A stretch of 64,000 nt of DNA from Sisyra terminalis (Eukaryota > Arthropoda > Insecta > Neuroptera > Sisyridae): assembly GCA_958496175.1 (NCBI GenBank), contig OY292276.1, positions 11,426,001-11,490,000 on the forward strand. The letters run 5' to 3'. Positions 25,101 through 37,100 of this stretch are shown here, piece by piece. Numbering within the stretch: the first letter of the stretch is position 1; every line of letters starts with the position of its first letter. The notes beneath the pieces were generated by a model. It was not told the DNA's origin, did not search any database, and saw only the letters and a program-made list of their open reading frames with translations. The position numbers and the translations under genes were made by a program.

Positions 25101-28100
25101 CTCACACTTGTCACCACACATATACTATATGCACATTTGGGAGCTACAACATTGCAAATAAGCTTTTCCTGATTGATAAAATCTATAATTTTTTTTAATC
25201 TTAAACATAATTACGCAGTAAAAAAATATCAAAAAGCTGAGTAAATCTTTGCACAAAGATCAAACCAACACTTGAAATTTCAAGGATATAGAGAGGCGTG
25301 AAACCGTCAAAATTTGTGATTATTTTAAATTACATTGTCGCCAGACTATTGGTGGTTTTTGAAAATTTCAAACAAACATTTGATTGCTCCAATATGTGAT
25401 GAAATTTTTTTTCAAAAAAATCAACGAAAAATTGAATAGGTATAGTTTAAAGGGCATAGGCCGGTTTGTATGGCAAAAGTACCCCCGCGGTTTTTTTGAT
25501 TTAAACTCTGGGGATTGATTTGATACTAAATAAAAAAAATTAAGCCAAATTTTCAGCTTTTTATCGCAAACGGTTTTCGAGTAATTCGAAAAAAACCCAT
25601 TTCTCGATTTTATTTTATTTTTAATTTTTTTTATAACTTGCAATTTTTTTCTCATTCTTAGGAGTAAAAGGCATGAAAAAATATTTTTACTATAATTTCC
25701 AAATGGAATGTCGATTTTTAAGAACCGAAACCAAACTAAAATTAATTTTTTGAGTGCGTTTTTGAAAAATATTCAACGTCAATTTTTCTCAAAAAACGTC
25801 TTTAGTTACCCCCTATACTCAGTAATTTTTTCAAATTTTTTGATTTGGTCGAATATTATGAAAAAAAAATAAAAATTGATTTTTTCCTATCTTTACTTGA
25901 TAGGATCTGCTGGAACATTTAGAATCTTGTATTCTTCAGTATTTGCTTGATTATCATTATTCTAAAATTAATTATTTGAATTTTGTTGTATTTAAACTGC
26001 ATTAATATATCTCAAATTAATATATTTATCCTCTTCAATTAATTTCAAAATAGCAATATAAGGAGAGGCGCATTTTAACAGTCGCCTTATTCGAATTATA
26101 AACATTGTACAGTAATTAGAGTTAATATTTGGTTAAAATTACTATGTATTTCAATCAAAATAAAATTTTTTCACTGACTTTGAACAGTTATACTGTGTAT
26201 ACAATATATAAAATATATTGCAGTCCAATTTATGTAGTATGATTTAACATAATAATATACAAATTTAATATAAATTTGAACAAAAGTTCAAACAAAAATA
26301 TTCGTGACGTATTGCCCAGATACGTATTTCGATTGCCAAGCAATCTTGCTCAGTGGTTAATCATCACAAAGCAGTTACGGAGTGATCCAAACTACTTGAT
26401 GACCACTGATGAAGATTGCTTGGCAATCGAAATATGTATCTGGGCAATACGTCACGAATATTTTTGTTTGAACTTTTGTTCAAATTTATGTTGGTGGTAT
26501 GATTTTTATATATTATTATATTGAGTTTATATATTATTATATTAAATTTGTATATTATTATGTTAAATTATACTACATATATTGGACTGCAATATATTTT
26601 ATATATTGTATACACACTATGTATTTCAAGGAATTATTGCATAAAAAATAATTTTCTAAATAGTTTAATAAAGTGTATATATATATATATTGAGTTGAAA
26701 AATAATGATCTTCATATTACTTTACAAAAAAAAAATAATAAGTACGCTTAAGCATGAGATATAGGAAAACATCAGTTTTTATTTTTTTTCATAATGTTCC
26801 ACCAAATCAAAAAATTTGAAAAAATTACTGAGTATAGAAGAATACCAAAGACGTTTTTTGAGAAAATATGGCGATGGACACTTTTCAAAAACGCACTCAA
26901 ACAATTAATTTTAGTTTTGCTTCGGTCCATAAAAATCGACATTCCATCTGGAAAACATAGTAATTTTTTTCATGCCATTTACTCCTAAGAATGAGAAAAA
27001 AAAATCGTAGATTATTAATTTTAAATTTTACTACTAAAAAAAAAATGATATCGAAAAATTTTTTGTTTTTTCGATTTACTCGAAAACCGCTTGCGATAAA
27101 AAGCTGAAAATTTGGCTAATTTTTTATTTATTTAGTATTAAAATGATCCCCTGAGTTTGAATCGAATAAGCCGCGGGGGCACTTTACTCTTTAGATTGTT
27201 TTTTCCCTGGTTCAAGGGAACCATGAGTGAAATTGGAAAGAGTAAAGGTAAATTTAATAGTTTGGAACATTGATTCCTTTTCACAGTTTGCCTTCGCCGT
27301 TTAATCTGCTTGACTTATTGTTGCAAATGAAAACCTCTTTTAGCCGTATTCGTACATTATTTTTTATCATTTCAAGGGTGCACATTAGTATTTTTTATTT
27401 TTCGATTTATAATGTCAGTCAGTCGGATAATTGAATCATAATTTCATTTTTGCTATAAAAGGAATGTTGTAGTTAGGCTATACGGCATTACGGAACAAAG
27501 ACTCGAGGTCGAGTCGACGTCTAACGATAGGCGCCATATGATCCATGGCATCCATGGTATCCCTCATTTGCAACCATTTTTTTTATATTAATTTGCTCGT
27601 TGGTTTTTTTCCTCTAAATATATGTCCATAAATATCAATTAAATTTTTTTAAGTGACGTGATCACACCTTTTATGCATCAGATCTTAATTGTCTTATTTT
27701 CAACAAATAAATTATGCAGAAATGAAGAACTTGGAGAAAAATAAGTTGTTAAGATTTCAAAGATAGCTGAATAGATGTTGAAAAAAAGTAGATATAACAT
27801 TAAGTTTTTATGCAATGGGCTCTTGAATTTTGAGTTCTGGAAAAGATTTATACTTAGTAGAAGTTATGATATCGCGAAAACTTGGAATTCGGAAACTGAC
27901 TTAATTAAGAGATAACATTAACAATTAAAATAATGTATATGGCTTTTCGTATATTAGAAAAAAAGTAAATATTCATAAAGTTCTGATGCCTGATTTCGAG
28001 TTTTGACGTGAACAATGAACATTTACGACATCCGAGGTGTGATCAATAAGTACCCTTATTCTCAATGAAACGTTTCTTTTATTTCAATATACAGAGGTAT

Positions 28101-31100
28101 GAAAATTATTAAACCCAAGACAACTCAAGAGAAAAAAAAACACATTTTTGTTTTTAAATGTCATAAATTTGCAAAATTACAATAATTTCACTCAAAATAG
28201 AAAGAAATCGCTGGGTACCAGATCGGGTGAGTAAGGTGGGTGCGGAAGTATTTCGTAGTTGATACAATTTAGCCGCAACAATCAATGATGAATCTGCTGG
28301 TGCATTATCATGATGGAAGTGTCCTTTTTAAATCTTTTATATTAGTTGCGGGTTCTTGGTGATAAATTTTGGAGGTAATAATTAGCACACTTGCAGTCCT
28401 TCCAGCTATTCAATCGAGCTGAAATTTAGCACATCGGATTTAAGACTAAAATTTCAGCTCGACCGGAATTAGCTTATTTTAATCAATTAATTTTATCAAT
28501 ATTTGTGAAGAGACAGAAATGCAAAATTTAAAAGTTTTATGTGAAAGACAAGAACAGTTAATACAAATTTAATTGTAACAACAATTTTTAAAGTGAGAAA
28601 GATCAAAAATAAAAAACTTAATGTGTGAGACAAGAATAAACATATTTTTTTTGTGTTTCCCATTGCGAACGATGTAATCCAAATTTGCAAGAAACAAAGC
28701 AGCCAAATTGAAAAAAGTGAAGATCGCAATTTAATAAACAAGTCGAGTTGTTATTTTTACAATGATTATTTCAATAATTTCTTACAATTAATTCCATTTG
28801 AATTTTTAATTATTAAATCTTTTATATAATTCTCGCGTTCTTGATGGTGACAAATTTTGGAGGTAATAATCAACAAACTTAGTTATTTAATCGAATGTTA
28901 TTCAGTGATCCACGGTAACACTATTTCGGTCATTTCGGTATTCCCGAGGATCAGGTACGTCAGTGAGGATCAGAACCATTATGATCCAATTTATTCGCAA
29001 AAATTCAATCAAAATCCACAGCAAATACGATGAAATCGGTTCATGTTCCTTTTAAGAAAGTCAATATCTGGTAACATTGCATTTTCTACTTTGTTTTAAC
29101 TTTAATTCGCGTAGCAATTGGACCATAATAGTTTTGATCCATGCTAACGTGTCTGGTCCACGGAAATACCTAAGATACCTAACGTACCTAACAAACTTAT
29201 ATGTAATTCTCACATTAGAAGTAAAATCAGTAAAATACTATAAATGTTATGTTTAGTTTTCTAGAAAACCACAAATGTTTAGAAAATAGAAAAAGACGTT
29301 AGTAAAAAAATGTGATCAAGAGTTAAATGAACCGTTTATTTTGAAAGTGAGTTACATCCATTTCAAGAACAATCCCTATAGTGTTATCATTTTTAACCAT
29401 AGGAACATAAGATACTAAGAAGGAGGGAATAATTGGCGTTTTTGTTAACAACTAAAATGAAATCAGTAATTTCTGAAAACTTTACAGTTAAATAATTAAC
29501 ATACTTTGTTCTAGTTACAAGAAGAAGAATCACCATATAGACCCCGTCCTTGAAATGGACTTACGCCACTTTCAAAATAAACGAGTCAAATATAAAGGAT
29601 TTAAAATGAAAACTTTTTATGGGTTAATTTTTCTTAGCTAAATGTGACCGTATCTCCTTCAATTTCGTATTGAATTTGTGTAATAACTCACTGTAGTACT
29701 GCCCTGTGATTGATTTTCCTTTTTCAAGAAATTTGATGAGGATTATTCTTTGGGTATCCGAAATAGTTGTAGCCATACTTTTTCTGGCTGACAAAATCAT
29801 TTTTGCCTTCTTCAGGGTGAATTCACTCGGAAAAATCCATTGTTTTGACTGCCTTTAGGTTTCTGGCGTATAATAAAGCATTTAAGTTTCATCAATGGTG
29901 ATGACTCGACGTAAAAAATTCTGCAGATTTCGCTTAAATCAGTCCATATGTCGTTAGTCGTACCCGTTTGTTATCCACTATGAAAAATCAAATTAAACTC
30001 CTTAAACCAATATCTGGCGATTGTCATAGATTTCACTATCTATGTCCCCTGGGTCCCCATAAACAGAATCCAACTTAGTTTTTATTTCTACGCATGTTTT
30101 TCCATCCAAAAATAAATAACGAATTACAAATCGGTATTACTTTTTTTCCTTTAGTCAAAAAATTCAAAACTCGAACGATATAGCTGGCTGGCAAAAATAA
30201 ACTAAGTAATCCCAATCTAAAATTTAGGATGAGGGCTTTTAGCTTATCATGGAAATATCGATTTCCCCGATCATCCCTCTTATACTATAATACCTAAGTG
30301 ACCTAAGTTGACCTAAGTAGTCAAACAATATGTGTATGGTCTTACCAATCTAATTAGTGTTTGCTCGTTACCATAGTCTTATCCAACTTATAATCCTAAG
30401 GAAACCTTTTCGATGGCTAAAATTGTACCACAATTAGAACAAGTTGAGGGAATTTTAAAAAAATATAAATAAGTTCAATCTGAAAAAATCTATTACTGTG
30501 AATGAGATAATGATTGTATAAATATAAATAAATACTTAAGACTATTTTTAATTTTGATTGCAGACGCCAGCAATCTAATTTGAGTTCGCCGATTTCAAGT
30601 GATGATACAAGCTCAAGTTCAACGTTTGTGGCTCCACCACCACCGCCGCCTCCAGGTTCTGGAACAATACCGGCCAATAGGCTCACTACAGAGGTACAAA
30701 ATTCATCTATCCAACTACTACATAACTTATTTGAAAAACTTGTCAAAACAAAAAGGAAATCATTCCAAAATAGACACAAATCGACGATTGAATTTCCGAA
30801 GTAAATTTCTACATGTCAATCTATTTCAATCAGTTTTAGATTTAATTGTTTTGACGGTGCCAAATCGGCAAATGATTCATATGGGAGAGCAAGTGTTAAT
30901 AGACTCTGTAAATAGAGATTCCAAATGTCCGTTTTTTACAAGTAACTTATTTTAGTTACTCATTTATTTCGGTTTTAAATTTTTAAGTTACGAATACATC
31001 GTTGTTTCTTTTAGATACCAGATCGGCGAATAGAACCGCCAGCATGTGTTCAAAATGCAATGATGACAAAGGATAAAAAACCTTTCACGTATACTCCGGG

Positions 31101-34100
31101 AGGCTTAGATCTATCGCAAATCAAATCTCCAAGAATGGCTCGCAGAATAAATCGCAACGCTCATGCCGAAGGAGTTGGAGAACTTCCGAAACAAGCACCA
31201 ATGCAACCTCCAGGACAACTTCCTCCATCAGCCCTGGCCGCTATGCAACCACAACTTCCTGTTCAAGTTTTCCCGACACAAGGAATTCCAATGCACCAAC
31301 CAACCTCTCCTGTTAACAATGGAGCTTCTGTTCCACCTCCTCCTCCTCCGCCACCAATGATGAATAACTCACAACCTCAAAACAATTTCTCTAATGGTCA
31401 ACCCAATGTCGCAAAATCTCCTCCACCTCCTCCACCACCAATGTATCAAAGACCGGACATTAAAATTCCAGCAAATCCCACAGCAATGCTACGACAAACT
31501 CAAGGACCTTACCGTCGCGGTGTTCAAAGCGATGAAGTCGATAACCCAAAACCGGAAGTTAATGAATCACCGGTGAAGTTTAGTCCTCCAGAACCACAAC
31601 CCGAGCCAAAAGTCAAGTCTCACATCGGAACTTTATATATTCCGCCATTGACTTCACAGGAAACTGATTTTTCTTCTGGGCAAAATGTGCGTAGCACACC
31701 AAATGTACGTAGTGTCCAATCTCCTCCGGCAGTGCAATCTCCAATTACTCCCAATTTAAATAAAGCTCCCACTCCGTGGTTGACCCAACGACAACAACCC
31801 CAACCGTCGGTACCAGCCTGGGCGCAACGTGAAGATCTACATTCACCTAACGTTACGGTTCATAATGTGCAAAGTCCGGTGCAAGCTCCTACTTCAAATC
31901 CACCACAAAACCGTGTCATCCCAATTCAAATTGAGAATCGAGAGCAAAACAATACACAAAAAGTTCACCAATTTCAGAATAGTCAACGAAGTCAAGAAAC
32001 TTATCAGTCTTCACACCAACAACAACAAACAAATGTTAGAATAATTCCAATTCAAATCGAAGGAGCTACTGCCTCCCAACAAACACAGCAATCCAATGTA
32101 TCCAAAACAGCAATCACAGAAAAGTATGTTTCATATAAAATTTAATTTAATTTTAAATTAATTTACTTAAATTTTAGTAAGTGGAACTCAAACGGTAACA
32201 TTTCAAAACAACAGCAGCAAATGTCTGAACAAATGCGAAAATTACAACTGCAAAACGATGATCAAGTGTTTATGAACAAAGTTCGAAATCAAGGTAAATT
32301 AAAACTTATGTCAATTATAAAAATTTTAGTAGGTTTTCTTGCTTTGAGAAATTGTAGAAGTTATAAGTAGATTTAGATTAGTACAATTATTGCTGATTAG
32401 TGTTATTTGAAACTTGCTTTTGATCTTAGTGGATGAAGACACATTTCTACATAATGAAACGGATCCTCGATACCGAGGTGGAGCAATTCCGTCTCGAGCT
32501 TTTCGAATGCTTCAGACTATGACTGACACTTTACCAGACTCAATGTCTCAAATGTCCAATGGTAGGCTTTGTAGAACAATTATTTGTGCCATGTAGTTGT
32601 TGAACAAAGCATGTGAATTGACTGTTGGTTATTTACTCGAGGAAAAACGATAATAAAATTTGTGATTTTCTCATAAACAACTCGAGTAAATACTCAACTG
32701 TGTATGAATTTTAACCAAACGAGCTTTTAGCTGATTTTAGTCATTTTTGACTGGAAATGTATAACTTATTTTAAATATAATGGAATGAAGCATTAAAAGC
32801 TTTGTAATAATAAATGGATTGCTCGATTTTGGTTTGATAATTAGGTATATTTCTTCGATAATTGGTTCTTGTTATTGTCAATTTTTGGAACTATAAATAT
32901 TTAGTTTACTAAAGTAACTTAAGCAACTTGAGCTTTGAAGAATTAAGCAACTGAAAGTAGCAAATATCTATGTTACTTTTTAAGGTACACTTCGGTATTA
33001 ATCAAGCATGTTATTTTAGTATTGTTATATCGATAAAACTAATTATTCGAAGATAATTTCACTGTAGAAAATAGAAATCAAAGCTCTGGATATTGTCATC
33101 TTAAAAAAGAAGAGATTGTTTATGGAATTTAATAGTTATGGGGGAAAATTCGTACGAGTAATTAATCTACGAGGAAAATGAAAAACCATATTATAGTAAT
33201 TCATAATTTTTAGTTTATTGATGAACCATTTGATGGAAAATTAAAAATATTTTTAATAAATTTCGACTTTTGGTCGATATGGTCGAGAAATTCATCATAT
33301 GATCCTTTGTTGACATTTTATATTAACCGCGTTAAAAAAGCTTTCATAGCTTTCTTCTAAAAAAAATTTTATCTTGAGATGAACGGGAGATTTACTTATT
33401 TTTTGCGGATTTTATTTTTCTTCTAGATGCAGTATTTGCGAGTTTATGGTACTTTTTCGTTATTTATTTTTGTACCAATAGATTTTCGGGACTTAAATTT
33501 TGAGAATCGAAACCAGTTTCTTTATACCATATACAGTACATAATAATGCTATAAAATGTCGATTTAAAAAAAACCCACCCTCTTTAATTTCAACCCGTTC
33601 TGAATAGCTACTACCAACTAATAAACTTTTAAGGTCCTATAGTTTTTTGGTCCTTGACAACTACTTTTCAAACCACTGATTTGTTAACAGATTCGTGAAA
33701 AAATGTAATCTAATCGGTTGTAGAACATCAACTTTGATGTTTTGAATCGTTAGAGAAAAATATATTTCTAAAATAAAGTGATCTAAATATCTTAAAAAGC
33801 TCTTAGAAGTTTAGTTTCTTGAACTTGTAGAATCCTAATAGTATAGTAGGGATACCTAATAGGTATATTAGTATAAGAGCCAGTGGCCGGCTACCTATAG
33901 ATAAATGATCAAATCTGAAATTTGGTCCAGAGCTTTCGTATATCTAGCATCCATGAAATGAATGAATAGAATCCTGCTAAGCCCCGCGAGGCTTAGCTTT
34001 AGAGTTAGCTCAGGTGCGACAGGTATGAAAATTTCATCAACTTCATTGTTATTTTCTTAAGACTATCGTTTGAAAGTTATAGGTAAGATTTTATTATCCA

Positions 34101-37100
34101 CCGGTATTATATTAACCGGAGTATTATATTAACGCAAAAAACGTCTACCAAGATAAATATAAGCTTTTATACTTTCATAAATAAATTTTCAAATGTTTGT
34201 CAACTTCAATAATGTCTGCCTTCGTTATTTTATCTCATAATAATTGTATAATTTAAAATCTTCAAATGGTAGTCTCAAAAAAATTGCGATGAAATTTTTA
34301 TACCTGTTGCACCTGAATAACACCCAAATCCGTCTCGCTGGATTTAGTGGGACCCTATTTCATGGATGGTAGATATAAAAAACGCACTGAAAAAATTTCA
34401 ATTTTGATCATTTACCAATAGATAGCCGGCCACTGACTTTTAGACTATATGTGGTTTATAAATATTTCCATCAACTTAAACCATACTATTTCTGTGCTTA
34501 AAGTTGCCCTTTGTGATTTTCAAAAGTTATGCTAACTAGATTCAGGTGATTGAAGATTTAGCTATTAGGTGCGCAACTAAGTTCCCACTATTTGTCAATA
34601 GAAGGTTCCGGCGATAAATGCTGGTAGATTTTTAAAAATGCAAAACATTATGAACCAAGCCTAGGCATATGGTAAACAAACCGTTTTACATACATTTAAC
34701 ATATACGTTTGGCTGTCGCAAAATGATATAATTAATATCAAATAATCGTCATTTACAGGAAGTGGTGATTTTTTTTCATTCGAAGAAAATGGACGCTAAA
34801 TCATATTGAGAGCTCTAGAAAGTTTACAAAGATTATAAAGTAGATGTGTAAAGTTAGATGTAATCATTAGATACTTTTCAAATCCATGGTTATTAGTTTT
34901 CCCCATCTTGGAGAAAACTATTTGAAAATCACTCTTCAGTAAATTTCGTACATAAAAAAGTACTTTTGAAAGGCAAAAGATATGCAAATCAGTTCTTAGT
35001 TGTTAACAAAATCTTGCAAAATATGTAAAGTATAATCCATAGTTATAAAATATCCTTTCTGAGCTTTACGTAGTTAAATTTTAATATCAAGTAATCATTA
35101 TTTGCGGGAAGTGATGATTTTTTTATTTCATTCGAGGAAAATGGGGGTTAAAGCACGTTGAAAGCTCCAAAAAGTTTACAGAAAATATAAAGTAGATGTA
35201 TAAAGTTAGGTCTATAATAAGTTAATCTAAAAATACCCGACAGCGACACTATGCATAACAATAATTAATGTTGAACTAATGATAAAATCATTAACAAAAA
35301 AAAAAAAAAGTTAGGTCTAATCATTACTTTTCAAATCCACGGTTATTAGTTTTCCCCATCTTAGAGAAAACTATTTGAAAATCACTCTTCAGCAAATTTC
35401 GTACATAAAAAAAGTACTTTTGAAAGGCAAAAGATATGCAAATCTGTTCTTAGTTGTTGTTTACAAATCTTGCAAAATATATAAAGTATTGTCCATAGTT
35501 ATAAAATATCCTTTCTGAGCTCTACATAGTTGAATTTTAATATCAAAATAATGGTCATTTGCGGGAAGTGATGATTTTTTTATTTCATTCAAAGAAAATT
35601 GGAGCTAAAGCTCATTGAAAGCTCCAGAAAACTTACGGAGATTATAAAGTTATATGTTATCATTACTTTTCAAATCCATGATTATTAGTTTTCCCAATCC
35701 TGGAGGAAACTATTTGAAAATCTCTCTTCAGCAAATTTCGTGCATAAAAAAAGTACTTTTGAAAGGCAAAAGATATGCAAATCAATTCTTGGTTGTTGTT
35801 AGCGAAATCTTGAAAATATGTTAAGTATTATCCATAATTATAAAGTATCCTTTCTGAGCTTTACATAGTTGAATTTTTGACTATTCGGTGAAAATGCAAT
35901 ATCCAATTATCGAAGGATCAATAATCGTCGAACCAATAACCGTGCAATGAAAACTGTAACTTTTTATTAATTAATACTGCGTGTTGAATTTACCTATATA
36001 TTTTTAAAATTTAATTAGAATAGTTTTTGTTAAAAAAATATTAAATTTTTCTTCTTTTTTACACAGCCACGCGTACAACTGGTCGAAACGTGCCAAATAG
36101 AACGCAGTATCAACAAGATGGTACGGTTCCATGAGAAATATTTTTAAGAATTGAATGAAATTAGATCATATTTTTTTTAAAACGAAACTTACCTAAAAAT
36201 AGATGGTGTACACACTCAACACATTTATATTCCACCAAGTGAGCAACAAGTTCCTGAACCGCGAATGTACATGGGGGGAGATATTCCCAGCCGCTCGTTC
36301 CGAATCCTGCAGGCAATGGTCTCGCCAAACAATTCTGCTTGTGGTAAGATTTCGCAAATAAATTGTTGACAACAAAACCATAATTCTATAAAAAAATCTG
36401 TTAACCAAATGATAAAAAAAAAATAAAACAATTCAGTTCACTTTACTTCCATTATCTCACACTACGAGTTAATAAAATGATATTTTAATTAAATAAATTA
36501 AAAAAAATACATGTTTCTAATGTTGATAACATTTCAAAATCGAAATCATTTACTTAAATACCTTTACATTTTTAATTACTTTTTTTTTTCATTGTTGCAT
36601 ATAGCATGTTGAAAATAGCGTGTTATTAAATTAATATAGATATAGATTTTGTCGTATTCAATATGATTTAATATTTGACTTTTTCATTACAAATAATATC
36701 TACCATATAAAAGTTAACCAACATGCTAATCTTAACGCAAATAAAGCTCAATAAAAACTAGTTTTTTTTTTTAAAAAAGATAAATGATAAAAATCACCAA
36801 CTCAGAATAAAATGCAACAATTTTTTTTATAGTTTAAATATATTTTGTTTAAAACACTCGTAACATTGAAACACAGAACAAACCGTAGTTATCAATTCGA
36901 TTTGAATAAAAAGTTATAAATCCCCATTACAAAATTAGCAAACATAGCGACAATCTTTTGTTGTAGCAAATACCCCAACATCAACTGAGAACCTCGAGAA
37001 CTATGCAAACGATTCATATTACACCCAATGGGGTGGTTATGATCCCAATTATCCTCCCCATCCCTACTGGAACAATCCCTACTGGGGATACTATTCCCCT

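Larger units (their letters stand above)
26178..26615. mobile_element. Palindromic element (family P), copy 2
   Basis: Same arms as the 15.0-15.6 kb element (TTATACTGTGTATAC, TTCAAACAAAAATATTCGTG and complements), with a shorter left arm and loop. Both motif sites are present, the left one mutated. Confidence 0.85.
25449..27197. mobile_element. Long inverted-repeat element with ~420-bp arms, holding a second palindrome in its centre
   Basis: The left arm (25449-25880) and right arm (about 26765-27197) are inverted copies: GCAAAAGTACCCCCGCGG / CCGCGGGGGCACTTTACTC, AGCTGAAAATTTGGC-type and TACTCCTAAGAATGAGAAAA-type blocks match. The family P palindrome at 26178-26615 lies between them, with 300 bp of unrelated sequence. 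Reading frames in the arms are shadows. Confidence 0.75.

Noticed and set aside
25368..26988. Lys/Phe-rich frames of 64-95 codons
   Set aside because: They lie in the arms of an inverted-repeat element and are not conserved between arms.
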